Positions 9,210-17,420 of a stretch of DNA of 64,000 nucleotides are shown one piece after another (positions within the stretch are counted from its first letter, which is position 1; every line of letters begins with the position of its first letter). The notes under the pieces were generated by a model that worked only from the letters and a program-made list of their open reading frames with translations, made no database searches and had not been told where the DNA came from. Source of the DNA: Porphyromonadaceae bacterium UBA7207 (GTDB lineage Bacteria; Bacteroidota; Bacteroidia; Bacteroidales; Muribaculaceae); the NCBI GenBank assembly GCA_002490635.1, contig DKUJ01000022.1, forward strand, positions 7,676 through 71,675. The letters run 5' to 3'. The position numbers and the translations under genes are program-made.

Positions 9210-10455
9210 ATTCTTTTATTTTGCGGTATAGAGTGCGTTCCGATATCTGGAGTTCCGCGGCTGCCGCCTTACGCTTTCCTTCGTTGCGCCGCAGAGAATC
9301 CTCTATTGCCTGTTTCTCCGTCTGCTGCATTGTGGCCGGAACGCTGCTTTCTATAGTCTCCACTTCCTCGCACACCACATCGGCACAGCTGTTGCCTATA
9401 TCCTTCTCTTTTTTGTCCAATACAATGAGAGCCTTGGCCGTGTTTCCTTTTTTGTCTTCAGGGGCTACCGACTGTTCGCTGAGCATGCGGTTGGCGGTCT
9501 CGGCATGCGGATGGCTGTCGCTGCGGCGCTGAAGCTCATCGACACGCCGCTGGAGATTCAGAATCATTCCCAGAAGCATGTCGCGCTCGCGGCTGTAGCT
9601 GTGTATGCTGTCGTCGTCGCGTGTGGCCGGCATGTATGTCTGCGATGCCGCCGGCAACGCCTCTTCCACGGTATCGGCCTCTACACGGCTTCCGGCATGG
9701 AAAAGGGCAATCTGGTCGATGATATTCTTAAGCTGTCGCACATTTCCCGGCCAGCGGTAGCGGCGCAGTAAAGCCATTGCCTCCGGCGAATAGCTCACAG
9801 GGTCCACGCGGTAGCGTTCGGCAAAATCGCTGCTGAACTTGTAGGCAAGCAGGTCTATGTCGGCACCGCGTTCGCGAAGCGGAGGCACAACTATCATCAC
9901 TGTCGATAACCTGTAGAAAAGGTCTTCGCGGAACCGGCCCTCGGATATGGCTTTCGGAAGATCCACATTCGTTGCCGCCACAATCCTTACGTTTGTGCGT
10001 CGCACCTCAGAAGAGCCTACTCTGAGATACTGGCCGCTTTCGAGCACACGAAGCAGTCGGGCCTGCGTGGTAAGCGGCAACTCTGCAACCTCGTCGAGAA
10101 AGATTGTGCCACCGTCGGCTTCCTCGAAATATCCCTTGCGGGAATCGACAGCACCGGTGAAAGCGCCCTTCTCATGGCCGAAAAGTTCGGAGTCGATGGT
10201 GCCCTCTGGAATGGCACCACAGTTCACTGCTATATATTTTCCATGCTTGCGCGAACTGAAGGCATGGATGATTTGCGGAAAGAATTCCTTGCCGGTGCCA
10301 CTTTCGCCGCACACAAGCACCGACAGGTCGATTGGCGCCACCCTCACAGCCCTCTCCAGAGCTGCTGTGAGAGCCGGAGCATTGCCGACAATTCCGAAGC
10401 GCTGGCGGGCCTGCTGCACCGCAGCCGACGGACGGTTGGTTTTCTCTGTCATCAT
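9196..10455 (-). CDS. Sigma-54-interacting transcriptional regulator, Fis family
   Basis: 419 residues. An AAA+ domain starts almost at the N-terminus: Walker A GESGTGKE at 50-57, the sigma-54 contact loop GAFTGA at 97-102, Walker B GGTIFLDE at 115-122, arginine-finger region FREDLFYRL, and RWPGNVRQLKN. The C-terminus (about 380-419) is a Fis-type helix-turn-helix (KRKAAAAELQISERTLYRKIKEYGLE region). There is no receiver or sensor domain, so activity is probably set by expression or by partners. It drives sigma-54 promoters and heads the operon with lptE and secG. A TATCTTTG box at 10460-10467 sits only about 5 bases from the first ATG. Confidence 0.92.
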   Translation of the reverse strand: MMTEKTNRPSAAVQQARQRFGIVGNAPALTAALERAVRVAPIDLSVLVCGESGTGKEFFPQIIHAFSSRKHGKYIAVNCGAIPEGTIDSELFGHEKGAFTGAVDSRKGYFEEADGGTIFLDEVAELPLTTQARLLRVLESGQYLRVGSSEVRRTNVRIVAATNVDLPKAISEGRFREDLFYRLSTVMIVVPPLRERGADIDLLAYKFSSDFAERYRVDPVSYSPEAMALLRRYRWPGNVRQLKNIIDQIALFHAGSRVEADTVEEALPAASQTYMPATRDDDSIHSYSRERDMLLGMILNLQRRVDELQRRSDSHPHAETANRMLSEQSVAPEDKKGNTAKALIVLDKKEKDIGNSCADVVCEEVETIESSVPATMQQTEKQAIEDSLRRNEGKRKAAAAELQISERTLYRKIKEYGLE

Positions 10456-10459
10456 AGTG

Positions 10460-10467
10460 CAAAGATA
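10460..10467 (-). promoter_or_regulatory. Bacteroidales -7 box (TATCTTTG) before the sigma-54 regulator
   Basis: On the minus strand TATCTTTG fits TAnnTTTG. The first ATG follows within about 5 bases, so the transcript would be leaderless or the second Met may be used. No clear -33 TTTG is seen at the expected distance. Confidence 0.5.
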
Positions 10468-10510
10468 CTATTTTTTCGCCGTTCGCTGCTGTTGTTCCAG
10501 CCTGGACCTT

Positions 10511-10896
10511 GTGGTTCTGAACATGCTTTTATTCCTGTTATCTCTCCAATCATAGAAAATATAATACAAAGGAATAATAATAATAGCTGTCGATATGTAT
10601 GAAATCCCGTAGGATACGATATCCGCTCATTGCTTATAAAAGACCTGTTTATTATTTTACACACTTTATCTACATTATATATTGCAGATATATAATAGAT
10701 TAAGCATGTTATAAACACTATGTTGATAACGCAGATATCCTGTTGTTTGATAACGTCAAGCGTTGACAGTCCGTCTGATTGTGGTCTATAAGCAGGAAAA
10801 TAACATTGATATCCATACAATAAAAAGACGACCGGAAACCTTGACTTTACAGAAACAGTGCGGCTTAATAAATGACGGCGGGATTCCAAAGTATAT
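10511..10896. repeat. Diverged direct repeat, copy A (~390 bp)
   Basis: This AT-rich, non-coding stretch aligns along its whole length with 11022-11420. Anchors keep nearly constant spacing: AACATGC at 10520 versus 11031 (offset 511), AGGAA(G)AATAATAAT at 10570 versus 11092 (522), ATTGCAGATATA at 10681 versus 11204 (523), TTGACTTT at 10841 versus 11365 (524), CGGCTTA at 10861 versus 11385 (524), and ATTCCAAAGTATA versus ATTTCAAAATATA at 10883/11407 (524). The copies are too diverged to be recent. Confidence 0.8.
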
Positions 10897-11465
10897 CTAC
10901 CGAGAATTTGTCGCGTCCTTATTGACACCGGTATCATAGCCGGCCATAGCTTATGGTACGATTAGAAACCGGCGGAGATTTCTTTTCTATTCTTCCTTCA
11001 TCGGGTTTCTGTCGACAGTTCCGGGTTTTCAACATGCCTTTATTATTATAGTCTTCTTTGTTTAAAAAAAATTATTTTGAAAGAAAGACACAGGAAGAAT
11101 AATAATGGCTGTTGATATGTGCGATAACTTTTTTGCTGTTTCCTTGACTTTATGGGTTATTGATGTCCGGGTTATGAATTTGCACACTTTATTGACATGC
11201 TATATTGCAGATATAATGTGTGTTGGATGTGTTATCTACATAGTGTTGATAATGTTGTGTTTTGATAATTTGATAACTTCAGGCGTTGATAAACCTATAG
11301 ATTACGGTCTGTTCCGGTAGATAACCGCATTGATATCTATGTGAGAAAAAGAACAGCCATAGACTTGACTTTTCCGAAATTGTACGGCTTAGCACATAAT
11401 TGTGCAATTTCAAAATATAGTTTTCAGTAACTTATTCCGGCATTATCAACAGCGGTTGTCAATAA
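10666..11465. other. Cluster of eight DnaA-box-like 9-mers; candidate oriC
   Basis: Eight matches to TTATNNACA on either strand: 10666 TTATCTACA, 10709 TTATAAACA, 10721 TGTTGATAA, 11189 TTATTGACA, 11232 TTATCTACA, 11244 TGTTGATAA, 11443 TTATCAACA, 11457 TGTCAATAA. In both repeat copies the three boxes have the same order, strand and spacing (43 and 12 bases), and differences between copies fall only at the two N positions. None is the strict E. coli TTATCCACA. The AT-rich tract at 11061-11080 could serve as an unwinding element. The whole 10456-11587 stretch has no credible gene. Confidence 0.5.
11022..11420. repeat. Diverged direct repeat, copy B (~400 bp)
   Basis: Second copy of the unit at 10511-10896. 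Copy B also contains the most AT-rich tract of the region, TTTAAAAAAAATTATTTTGA at 11061-11080. Open frames in the two copies lie on opposite strands and are not conserved between them, so the repeat is not a duplicated gene. Confidence 0.8.
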
Positions 11466-11531
11466 GTGTCAGTGAGATTTTCTCCGTTTAAAACGGACAA
11501 GATCTGTCTCACTCGGTGGTATGTAAATAAA

Positions 11532-11565
11532 AAAGGCTGCACCGTGAATATACGGCACAGCCTTT
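11532..11565 (-). terminator. Terminator of the secreted two-repeat protein gene
   Basis: AAAGGCTG at 11532 pairs with CAGCCTTT at 11558, continued inwards by CCGT/ACGG. On the minus strand the stem runs into TTTTTT. It lies 22 bases past the stop at 11588. Confidence 0.85.
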
Positions 11566-11587
11566 GATGTATCAGCGGAGGTATAGC

Positions 11588-13168
11588 TTAGCGAACGTAA
11601 ACTTTGGTAACGTTGCTGCCCTGGCGGCGGATATAGATGCCGGCTTCGGGGTTGGCTACGCGCACGCCCTGGAGATTGTAGAATTCAACGGGAGCTTCAT
11701 TGTCGACAGCTACGGATTCGAGGCCGCTGCCTTTTTTCACGAAGAGTGTGGGCAGGAGAACTTCAGCGGCATTTACGCTGGGAGCGATGTTGTTGTACCA
11801 TGTACCTTCAGCACCTTTGGTAACGCCTACCAGACCGGTGTTGCCTTCGGCGGTGAGGGAGATGGAAGCTTTGCCGGCGGTGAAGCTGATTGTCCAGATG
11901 CAAAGGGGGCTTACTTCGGTGTAGAGCTGGAAGGAAGTGGTGTGGGTGCCGTCGAAGCCGAGATAGCGGCCATAGGAGTCCTTCATGGTGTATCCTTCGC
12001 CTTCGGCTTTGATGGTGATGGCGTTCTTGACATCGCTGGTGAGTTCGCCGTTGGTGATGGTAACGTCGGTGAGGCTGAGGCGGCCGAATGTGGAGCTTTC
12101 GGAGATAACGGTGCCGAGCTTGTCGTTGGCTACCATTACATATTCGGCACCGGAAGCGATGGCGGCGGTTTCAACGAAGATAGCTTCGTTTACCGGAGGA
12201 ATAACCACTTCGCCCTGGAGTTTGAAGAGCTCGGGTTTGGCGGCATTCTCGGGGAGCTCTTCGGGCAGGTAGCATCCGAAGGAACCGAAAGCGGGATCCT
12301 GATAGATGGAATGGCCGGTAGCGATGTTGGTGATGGTGGCCACGCCGGCATCGAAGCTTACAGTCCATACGCGGTTGTCCGCGCTGTCGTCGGTGGTGTC
12401 GAATGTCTTGTATCCGGTTTTGGCACCAAGCATTTTTCCCTGTGCGGTCTCGATGGTGTAGCCACCCTGTACGGCAGTGAATTTAAGGGCATAGGAAGCG
12501 TCGCCTGCAAAAGAGGTGGCTGTTGCGCCGGCGGGGAGATTGGTGGAGCTCATGTAGCCGTAGTTTTTCTCAAAGAGCATGTTGTACATGCCACCTGCTA
12601 CGAATACATAGCTCTGGCCGCTTTCAACGGCTGTTGCCTTGAAGTAGTTGGGTTCGGCAGGCTCGGGGGGAGTGATTCCGCCAAGTTCGCCGCCGCCAAC
12701 GATATTCATGCTGGTGAAGCAGAACTGGCCGGCTTTGGATTCACCATCGGTACCGTATGTTGCCTTTTCGCCCACGGTGAAGGTAACTTCAGCGGCGTTG
12801 CCGGTCCAGGTAACAGTCCAGTCGCCTTCGGCAGGATTGCTGATGGTAACGTTGCCGTTGCTGGCGGTAATGTCGGTGAGGCGTTTCTTGCCCTGCTTGG
12901 AAATGTTGAACACCATGGATGTGATGTCGGCACCGCTGGTAACGGTGAGGGTGTTCTTGGCATAGAGGCGCAGGTCCTTGTTGTTTGCGTTGTATGCAGG
13001 CTTTGTGGTGCCGCCATTCTGGTCGGCAACGAACTTGAAGTCGGTACCTGCGGTGAACTCGGTAGGATTGGCACCCAGCTCGAGGTCGGCGAATGTCACT
13101 GTGGTGTCGGCCAGTGCGGAACCTGCACACAGCAGGCCGGCAGCCATGCTTAGTAAAAGTTTTTTCAT
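11588..13168 (-). CDS. Secreted two-repeat protein with C-terminal sorting-like tail
   Basis: 526 residues. A signal peptide covers about 1-20 (MKKLLLSMAAGLLCAGSALA). An N-terminal beta domain (~21-150) is followed by two related ~120-residue repeats: one begins KATAVESGQSYVFVAGG (~180) with RVWTVSFDAGVATITNIATG, the other begins VETAAIASGAEYVMVAND (~325) with CIWTISFTAGKASISLTAEG. The last ~35 residues, VEFYNLQGVRV...GIYIRRQGSNVTKVYVR, resemble a type IX secretion C-terminal signal and are nearly shared with the amidase at 60028. It is probably surface-exposed or secreted; the repeats could be a beta-trefoil or lectin-like module. Function is unknown. Confidence 0.85.
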   Translation of the reverse strand: MKKLLLSMAAGLLCAGSALADTTVTFADLELGANPTEFTAGTDFKFVADQNGGTTKPAYNANNKDLRLYAKNTLTVTSGADITSMVFNISKQGKKRLTDITASNGNVTISNPAEGDWTVTWTGNAAEVTFTVGEKATYGTDGESKAGQFCFTSMNIVGGGELGGITPPEPAEPNYFKATAVESGQSYVFVAGGMYNMLFEKNYGYMSSTNLPAGATATSFAGDASYALKFTAVQGGYTIETAQGKMLGAKTGYKTFDTTDDSADNRVWTVSFDAGVATITNIATGHSIYQDPAFGSFGCYLPEELPENAAKPELFKLQGEVVIPPVNEAIFVETAAIASGAEYVMVANDKLGTVISESSTFGRLSLTDVTITNGELTSDVKNAITIKAEGEGYTMKDSYGRYLGFDGTHTTSFQLYTEVSPLCIWTISFTAGKASISLTAEGNTGLVGVTKGAEGTWYNNIAPSVNAAEVLLPTLFVKKGSGLESVAVDNEAPVEFYNLQGVRVANPEAGIYIRRQGSNVTKVYVR

Positions 13169-13222
13169 AAGCTGAAAAATATTAATGATTGGTGATATAT
13201 ATGGTTTCAGACGTTAAGCCGG

Positions 13223-14284
13223 TTATCGGGCACGGTTCTCGACATATCGGCGAAGGAAAATTTCGGTAGGGAAGTGGTCGGAATATCCTCCGAGAAAGCT
13301 TCCTGCGGAGAACGTGCGTCTGGGATATCCTTGCCGGTTGCCTTCGGTGTCTTTCAGGAAGTCGAAGTTGAGCACGCGTGCCTCGAAGAAGTTCCAGCGG
13401 TTGTCGGGTGCGTTTACAAGGTTTCCGGAAACGATAATCTGGTCGAAGAGGTTCCAGCTGCTTTTGTATGCCAGAGTGCCTATTCCGCGGTCGAGTATGC
13501 GCCACCAGGGATTGTAGAAACCGTGCTCCCCTACTCCTTCTTTATCTTTTCCGGCGCCGATAACCTTTGCGCAGCTGCGATCCATGGGGTCGTCGTTGAG
13601 GTCGCCCATTATGATAACGCCCATCTGCGGGTTCACGCGCCACAGCGAGTCGGCAATCTGCATGCACAATTCGGCGGCTGCCACGCGGTTAGGCTCGGAT
13701 TGTTCCTGGCCGCCTATGCGCGATGGCCAGTGGTTCACTATTACTGCTATCTGCTGTCCGAGCAGGCTGCCCACCACGCACATCTGGTCGCGGGTGCGGA
13801 AAGGAACGGCGTTGAGGCGGTGGTTTGTCACATTATGTACGCGGAAATAGCGGGGGTTGTAGATCAGTCCCACGTCGACGCCGCGGGCGTCGGGCGAATC
13901 ATGATGGACGATGCGCAGGTTCAGGTCGCGTAGTTCTGGCTGGTTTATCACATCCTCCATCACCGAACGGTTTTCGATTTCGCTCACGCCCAGCAATGCC
14001 GGGCCGTAGGGGGTGGTCGGAGTCTTGAACTGGGAGATGGCGTAGGCCAGGTTGTGGATTTTCTGCCGGTATTTTCGGCCATCCCATTGTCGCTGTCCGG
14101 CGGGAGTGAATTCCTCGTCGCGTCCCTCGGCATTGTTGGGGATGGTGTCGAAAAGGTTTTCGAAGTTGTAGAAAGCTATTCCGGCCACCTGTACGCGGCG
14201 ACCATTGTCGGCAGCGCCGACAGTAGGGCTTCCCAGCAAGCAGGCAACTGCTGCAAGGAGCAAAGAAATAGTGAATTGTCTCAT
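13223..14284 (-). CDS. Secreted endonuclease/exonuclease/phosphatase family protein
   Basis: 353 residues from the ATG at 14284, which gives a proper signal peptide (MRQFTISLLLAAVACLLGSPTVGA); a start 33 bases upstream would spoil it and would overlap the promoter box. Family motifs are FYNFENLFDT, GVSEIENR (catalytic Glu), DVGLIYNPRYF, VIVNHWPSR (catalytic His), MGDLNDDP (Asp/Asn) and GYSDHFP near the C-terminus. These are the metal-dependent nuclease/phosphatase fold residues, all present. Being exported, it may degrade extracellular DNA or phosphorylated substrates. It has its own promoter and runs towards the gene at 11588. Confidence 0.88.
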   Translation of the reverse strand: MRQFTISLLLAAVACLLGSPTVGAADNGRRVQVAGIAFYNFENLFDTIPNNAEGRDEEFTPAGQRQWDGRKYRQKIHNLAYAISQFKTPTTPYGPALLGVSEIENRSVMEDVINQPELRDLNLRIVHHDSPDARGVDVGLIYNPRYFRVHNVTNHRLNAVPFRTRDQMCVVGSLLGQQIAVIVNHWPSRIGGQEQSEPNRVAAAELCMQIADSLWRVNPQMGVIIMGDLNDDPMDRSCAKVIGAGKDKEGVGEHGFYNPWWRILDRGIGTLAYKSSWNLFDQIIVSGNLVNAPDNRWNFFEARVLNFDFLKDTEGNRQGYPRRTFSAGSFLGGYSDHFPTEIFLRRYVENRAR

Positions 14285-14314
14285 GAGTATGAATTCAGGC
14301 AGTATGAACCGTTG

Positions 14315-14345
14315 CAAAAATACGCTTTTTTTTTGTTACAACAAA
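14315..14345 (-). promoter_or_regulatory. Bacteroidales promoter for the secreted nuclease/phosphatase gene
   Basis: On the minus strand TTTG (14345-14342), then exactly 19 bases, then TATTTTTG (14322-14315): the full TTTG-N19-TAnnTTTG pattern. The chosen ATG is about 30 bases downstream. Confidence 0.75.
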
Positions 14346-14395
14346 AAATAGTGCTGGAGTTGAGCGCCGTAACTGTCAGTTTCAAAAAAAAATGC

Positions 14396-14403
14396 TATAT
14401 TTG
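14396..14403 (+). promoter_or_regulatory. Possible -7 box for secDF (TATATTTG)
   Basis: TATATTTG fits TAnnTTTG, 57 bases before the secDF start. No convincing TTTG lies 19 bases upstream, so only the -7 element is supported. Confidence 0.45.
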
Positions 14404-14459
14404 CCCGCTGAAACCGTCATATCGCGAAATTTAATTAATAATCTAAACCATATTATTAC

Positions 14460-17339
14460 ATGCAAAGCAAAGGAAACTTAGGCAGCATCGTTGCCGGCGT
14501 TATCGCTGTGTTCCTGGTGCTGGTATGTTTGTTCTATCTCTCGTTTACCTATATCTCAAGTAGTTACGAGAGCAAGGCCGAACAGTACGCACGTGTGGAG
14601 AGCGGCAACAACGACGACGAAGCCTACAACCAGGCTTACAAACACTACATGGACTCGCTGGGCGAGCGCAAAGTGTATCTGGGCTACTACACCCTCAACG
14701 ATGTACGCAAGTGGGGAGTCGGACTCGGTCTTGACCTCAAGGGCGGTATGAACGTGATTCTCCAGGTGGACATGCCCGACATGCTCCGCTCCATGAAAGC
14801 CGGCGCCACCGACAGCGTGTTCGAGCGCGCTCTCGCCGGTGCCCAGGCTGCCGTGACCAGCCACAGAAGCGACGACTTCGTCAGTTCCTTTATAGAATCC
14901 TATCGTGAACAGCGTCCGCAGGCCGATTTCGGCGTGGTATTCCAGGGAATAGTTCCTTCGGGAGCTTCCGACGATGCCGTGCGCACCGCACTCAAGAGCC
15001 AGGTGAAGGACCGTGTGGACAATTCCGCAACCAACGTGCTCCGCAACCGTATCGACCAGTTCGGCGTGGTTTCTCCCAACATCCAGGTGCTCCAGGGCAA
15101 GGACGGTCAGATTCTGCTCGAGCTTCCCGGTGTGAAAGACCACTCGCGTGTGCGTGACCTGCTGCAGCGTTCGGCCAACCTCGAGTTCTACGAGACTTTC
15201 ACCGCCGACCAGGTGACTCCTTCGCTCAACCGTCTGGCTCAGGCAGCCGCCGGCGACACCGCGCTTAATGTGGCAGCGCTCTACACCATGCTCCAGCAGC
15301 CCGGTTATGGCGCTACCGTAGGCTATGTGCCCGACGCCCGTGCGATGGCTCAGATCGATGCCGTGCTGGCAAGTCCTGCTGCACGTACTATCCTCAACCC
15401 CGACCTGCGTCTGCGCTGGAGCGTAAAACCCAGCATCCATGTCGATGCCAACGGCAACGAGGTGAATCTCGGCTATGCTCTCTATGCACTCAAGGCCAAC
15501 GGCGGACGTCCTGCCCTCGACGGCAAGGCCGTTTCCGACGCTTCTTCCAACTACGACCCTCTGCGCGGCAATGAGGTTTCGATGCGCATGACAAGTGAGG
15601 GCGCACGCAACTGGGCACGCATCACCGGCCAGAACATCGGTCATCAGGTGGCAATCGTGCTCGACGGCAAAGTGTACTCCGCGCCTAACGTGAACGACAA
15701 AATCGAAGGCGGACAGTCTTCGATCACCGGCGACTTCACCATCGAGGAAGCCCGCGACCTTGCCAACGTGCTCAAGAGCGGCAAGATGGATGCCAAGGTA
15801 ACCATCATCTCCGACATGGTTGTAGGTCCCTCGCTCGGCAAGGCAGCCATCAAGGCAGGTATTGTGTCCTTCGTTGTGGCTCTTGTGCTCCTCATGGTGT
15901 TCATGATTGCCTTCTACGGCCTTATCCCCGGTCTTGTAGCCAATCTGTGCCTCATCTTCAACCTGTTCTTCACAATAGGTATTCTCGCATCCTTCCAGGC
16001 CGTGCTTACCATGAGCGGTATCGCCGGTATCGTGCTCGCACTGGGTATGGCTGTCGATGCCAACGTGCTCATCTTCGAGCGCACCAAGGAAGAGCTGCGT
16101 GCAGGTAAGAACGTGCGCAACGCACTTGCCGACGGCTACAGCAACGCCTTCTCCGCAATCTTCGACTCCAACCTCACCTCCATCATCACAGGTGTTATCC
16201 TGCTGCTCTTCGGCACAGGTCCTATCAAAGGCTTCGCCACAACGCTGATTATCGGCCTCATCTGCTCGTTCTTCACAGCAGTATATCTGAGCCGTCTTGT
16301 GTTCAACTGGATCAGCCGCAGCAAGACCTTCGCCAGCCTCACCTTCACAACCGCACTCGGCCGCAAGCTGTTTGTAAACTCCAAAATCAACTTCCTTGGC
16401 CAGCGCAAGGCCAGCTTCACCATCGTGGGTGTGCTCATCGCCATTGTGGTCTGCTCGCTGTTCGTGCGCAAGCTCAACCAGGGTATCGATTTCTCCGGTG
16501 GCCGCAACTACATCGTGCGTTTCGAGCAGCCTGTGAACACCCAGGAGCTCCAGCAGGTTCTCTCTGCCGAGTTCCCCGGAGCATCCACCTCGGTGATCAC
16601 CATCGAAAGCTCCAACCAGGTGCGCATCTCCACCAACTACAACATCGACAGCGAAGATGCAGGCACCGAGGAAGAGATTGTAGGCAAACTCTTCAACGCC
16701 CTCACTCCCTACCTCCACGAAGGTATCACACCCGAGCAGTTCTCGACTTCCGACGTTAACTACGGCATTGTTTCCAGCCAGAAGGTAGGTCCCAGCGTGG
16801 CCGACGACATGAAGAAGGACGCCGTTATTGCCGTTGTGATTTCGCTGATTGCGATGTTCCTCTACATTCTTCTGCGATTCCGCAATGTAGCCTTCTCGGT
16901 AGGCGCGCTTGCCGCCGTGGCCTTCACCGCATTCATGATCATAGGCTTCTACAGCCTCTTCTATGGCGTGTTCCCCTTCGCCATGGAAATCGACCAGAGC
17001 TTTATCGCGGCGATTCTGACAGTCATCGGCTATCAGATCAACGATACCGTGGTGGTGTTCGACCGTGTGCGTGAAAACACAGCACTGTATCCCAAACAAG
17101 ACTTCTTCAGCACAATCAACAACTCCATCAACACCACACTGAGCCGTACCATCATGACATCGGCCTCTACCCTGCTGGTGCTTCTGTGCATCTTCATCCT
17201 CGGTGGCGATGCTATCCGCAGCTTCACCTTCGCAATGCTCTTCGGTGTAATCATCGGTACCCTGGCAACCATCTATGTGGCTTGCCCCGTTGCCTACCTC
17301 ACCGACAGCCGTCGCAAGGCAGCTCCCAAGAATGCCTGA
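14460..17339 (+). CDS. secDF: Fused protein translocase subunit SecDF
   Basis: 959 residues, SecD and SecF in one chain as is usual in Bacteroidetes. The SecD half has an N-terminal membrane segment (~10-32), LGLDLKGGMNVILQVD at ~88-103, the large periplasmic P1 domain, and a membrane bundle with GIAGIVLALGMAVDANVLIFERTKEELR near 520. The SecF half begins around 640 with QGIDFSGGRNYIVRFEQP, and its bundle carries GYQINDTVVVFDRVREN. SecDF uses the proton-motive force to pull exported proteins through SecYEG. A single gene, convergent with a glycosyltransferase gene across a shared terminator. Confidence 0.97.
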   Translation: MQSKGNLGSIVAGVIAVFLVLVCLFYLSFTYISSSYESKAEQYARVESGNNDDEAYNQAYKHYMDSLGERKVYLGYYTLNDVRKWGVGLGLDLKGGMNVILQVDMPDMLRSMKAGATDSVFERALAGAQAAVTSHRSDDFVSSFIESYREQRPQADFGVVFQGIVPSGASDDAVRTALKSQVKDRVDNSATNVLRNRIDQFGVVSPNIQVLQGKDGQILLELPGVKDHSRVRDLLQRSANLEFYETFTADQVTPSLNRLAQAAAGDTALNVAALYTMLQQPGYGATVGYVPDARAMAQIDAVLASPAARTILNPDLRLRWSVKPSIHVDANGNEVNLGYALYALKANGGRPALDGKAVSDASSNYDPLRGNEVSMRMTSEGARNWARITGQNIGHQVAIVLDGKVYSAPNVNDKIEGGQSSITGDFTIEEARDLANVLKSGKMDAKVTIISDMVVGPSLGKAAIKAGIVSFVVALVLLMVFMIAFYGLIPGLVANLCLIFNLFFTIGILASFQAVLTMSGIAGIVLALGMAVDANVLIFERTKEELRAGKNVRNALADGYSNAFSAIFDSNLTSIITGVILLLFGTGPIKGFATTLIIGLICSFFTAVYLSRLVFNWISRSKTFASLTFTTALGRKLFVNSKINFLGQRKASFTIVGVLIAIVVCSLFVRKLNQGIDFSGGRNYIVRFEQPVNTQELQQVLSAEFPGASTSVITIESSNQVRISTNYNIDSEDAGTEEEIVGKLFNALTPYLHEGITPEQFSTSDVNYGIVSSQKVGPSVADDMKKDAVIAVVISLIAMFLYILLRFRNVAFSVGALAAVAFTAFMIIGFYSLFYGVFPFAMEIDQSFIAAILTVIGYQINDTVVVFDRVRENTALYPKQDFFSTINNSINTTLSRTIMTSASTLLVLLCIFILGGDAIRSFTFAMLFGVIIGTLATIYVACPVAYLTDSRRKAAPKNA

Positions 17340-17353
17340 TAAGGACATCACAT

Positions 17354-17393
17354 AAAAAGTACGCCCGGGACCGAAATCCCGGGCGTACTTTTT
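17354..17393. terminator. Bidirectional terminator between secDF and the glycosyltransferase
   Basis: A perfect 17-bp inverted repeat, AAAAAGTACGCCCGGGA (17354-17370) with TCCCGGGCGTACTTTTT (17377-17393) and a 6-base loop. The A-run on one side and T-run on the other make it work from both strands. Confidence 0.93.
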
Positions 17394-17420
17394 ATGTTAC
17401 GGTTATGTTGTGTGTGCGGT

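Noticed and set aside
10452..10937. 161-residue open frame on the minus strand in the gene-free region
   Set aside because: It covers repeat copy A, is not open in copy B, has no family features and its composition is unlike the neighbouring genes.
11105..11320. 71-residue hydrophobic open frame on the plus strand
   Set aside because: It covers repeat copy B and box array only; copy A has no counterpart on this strand, so it is most likely chance.
11564..13153. 529-residue open frame antisense to the two-repeat protein
   Set aside because: Same codon-bias effect; the sense strand has a signal peptide, repeats and a sorting-like tail.
14556..17351. 931-residue open frame antisense to secDF
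   Set aside because: Exact antisense of a well-defined gene; the C-rich third positions of the coding strand remove stops from this frame. His/Glu/Val-rich nonsense composition, no domain.
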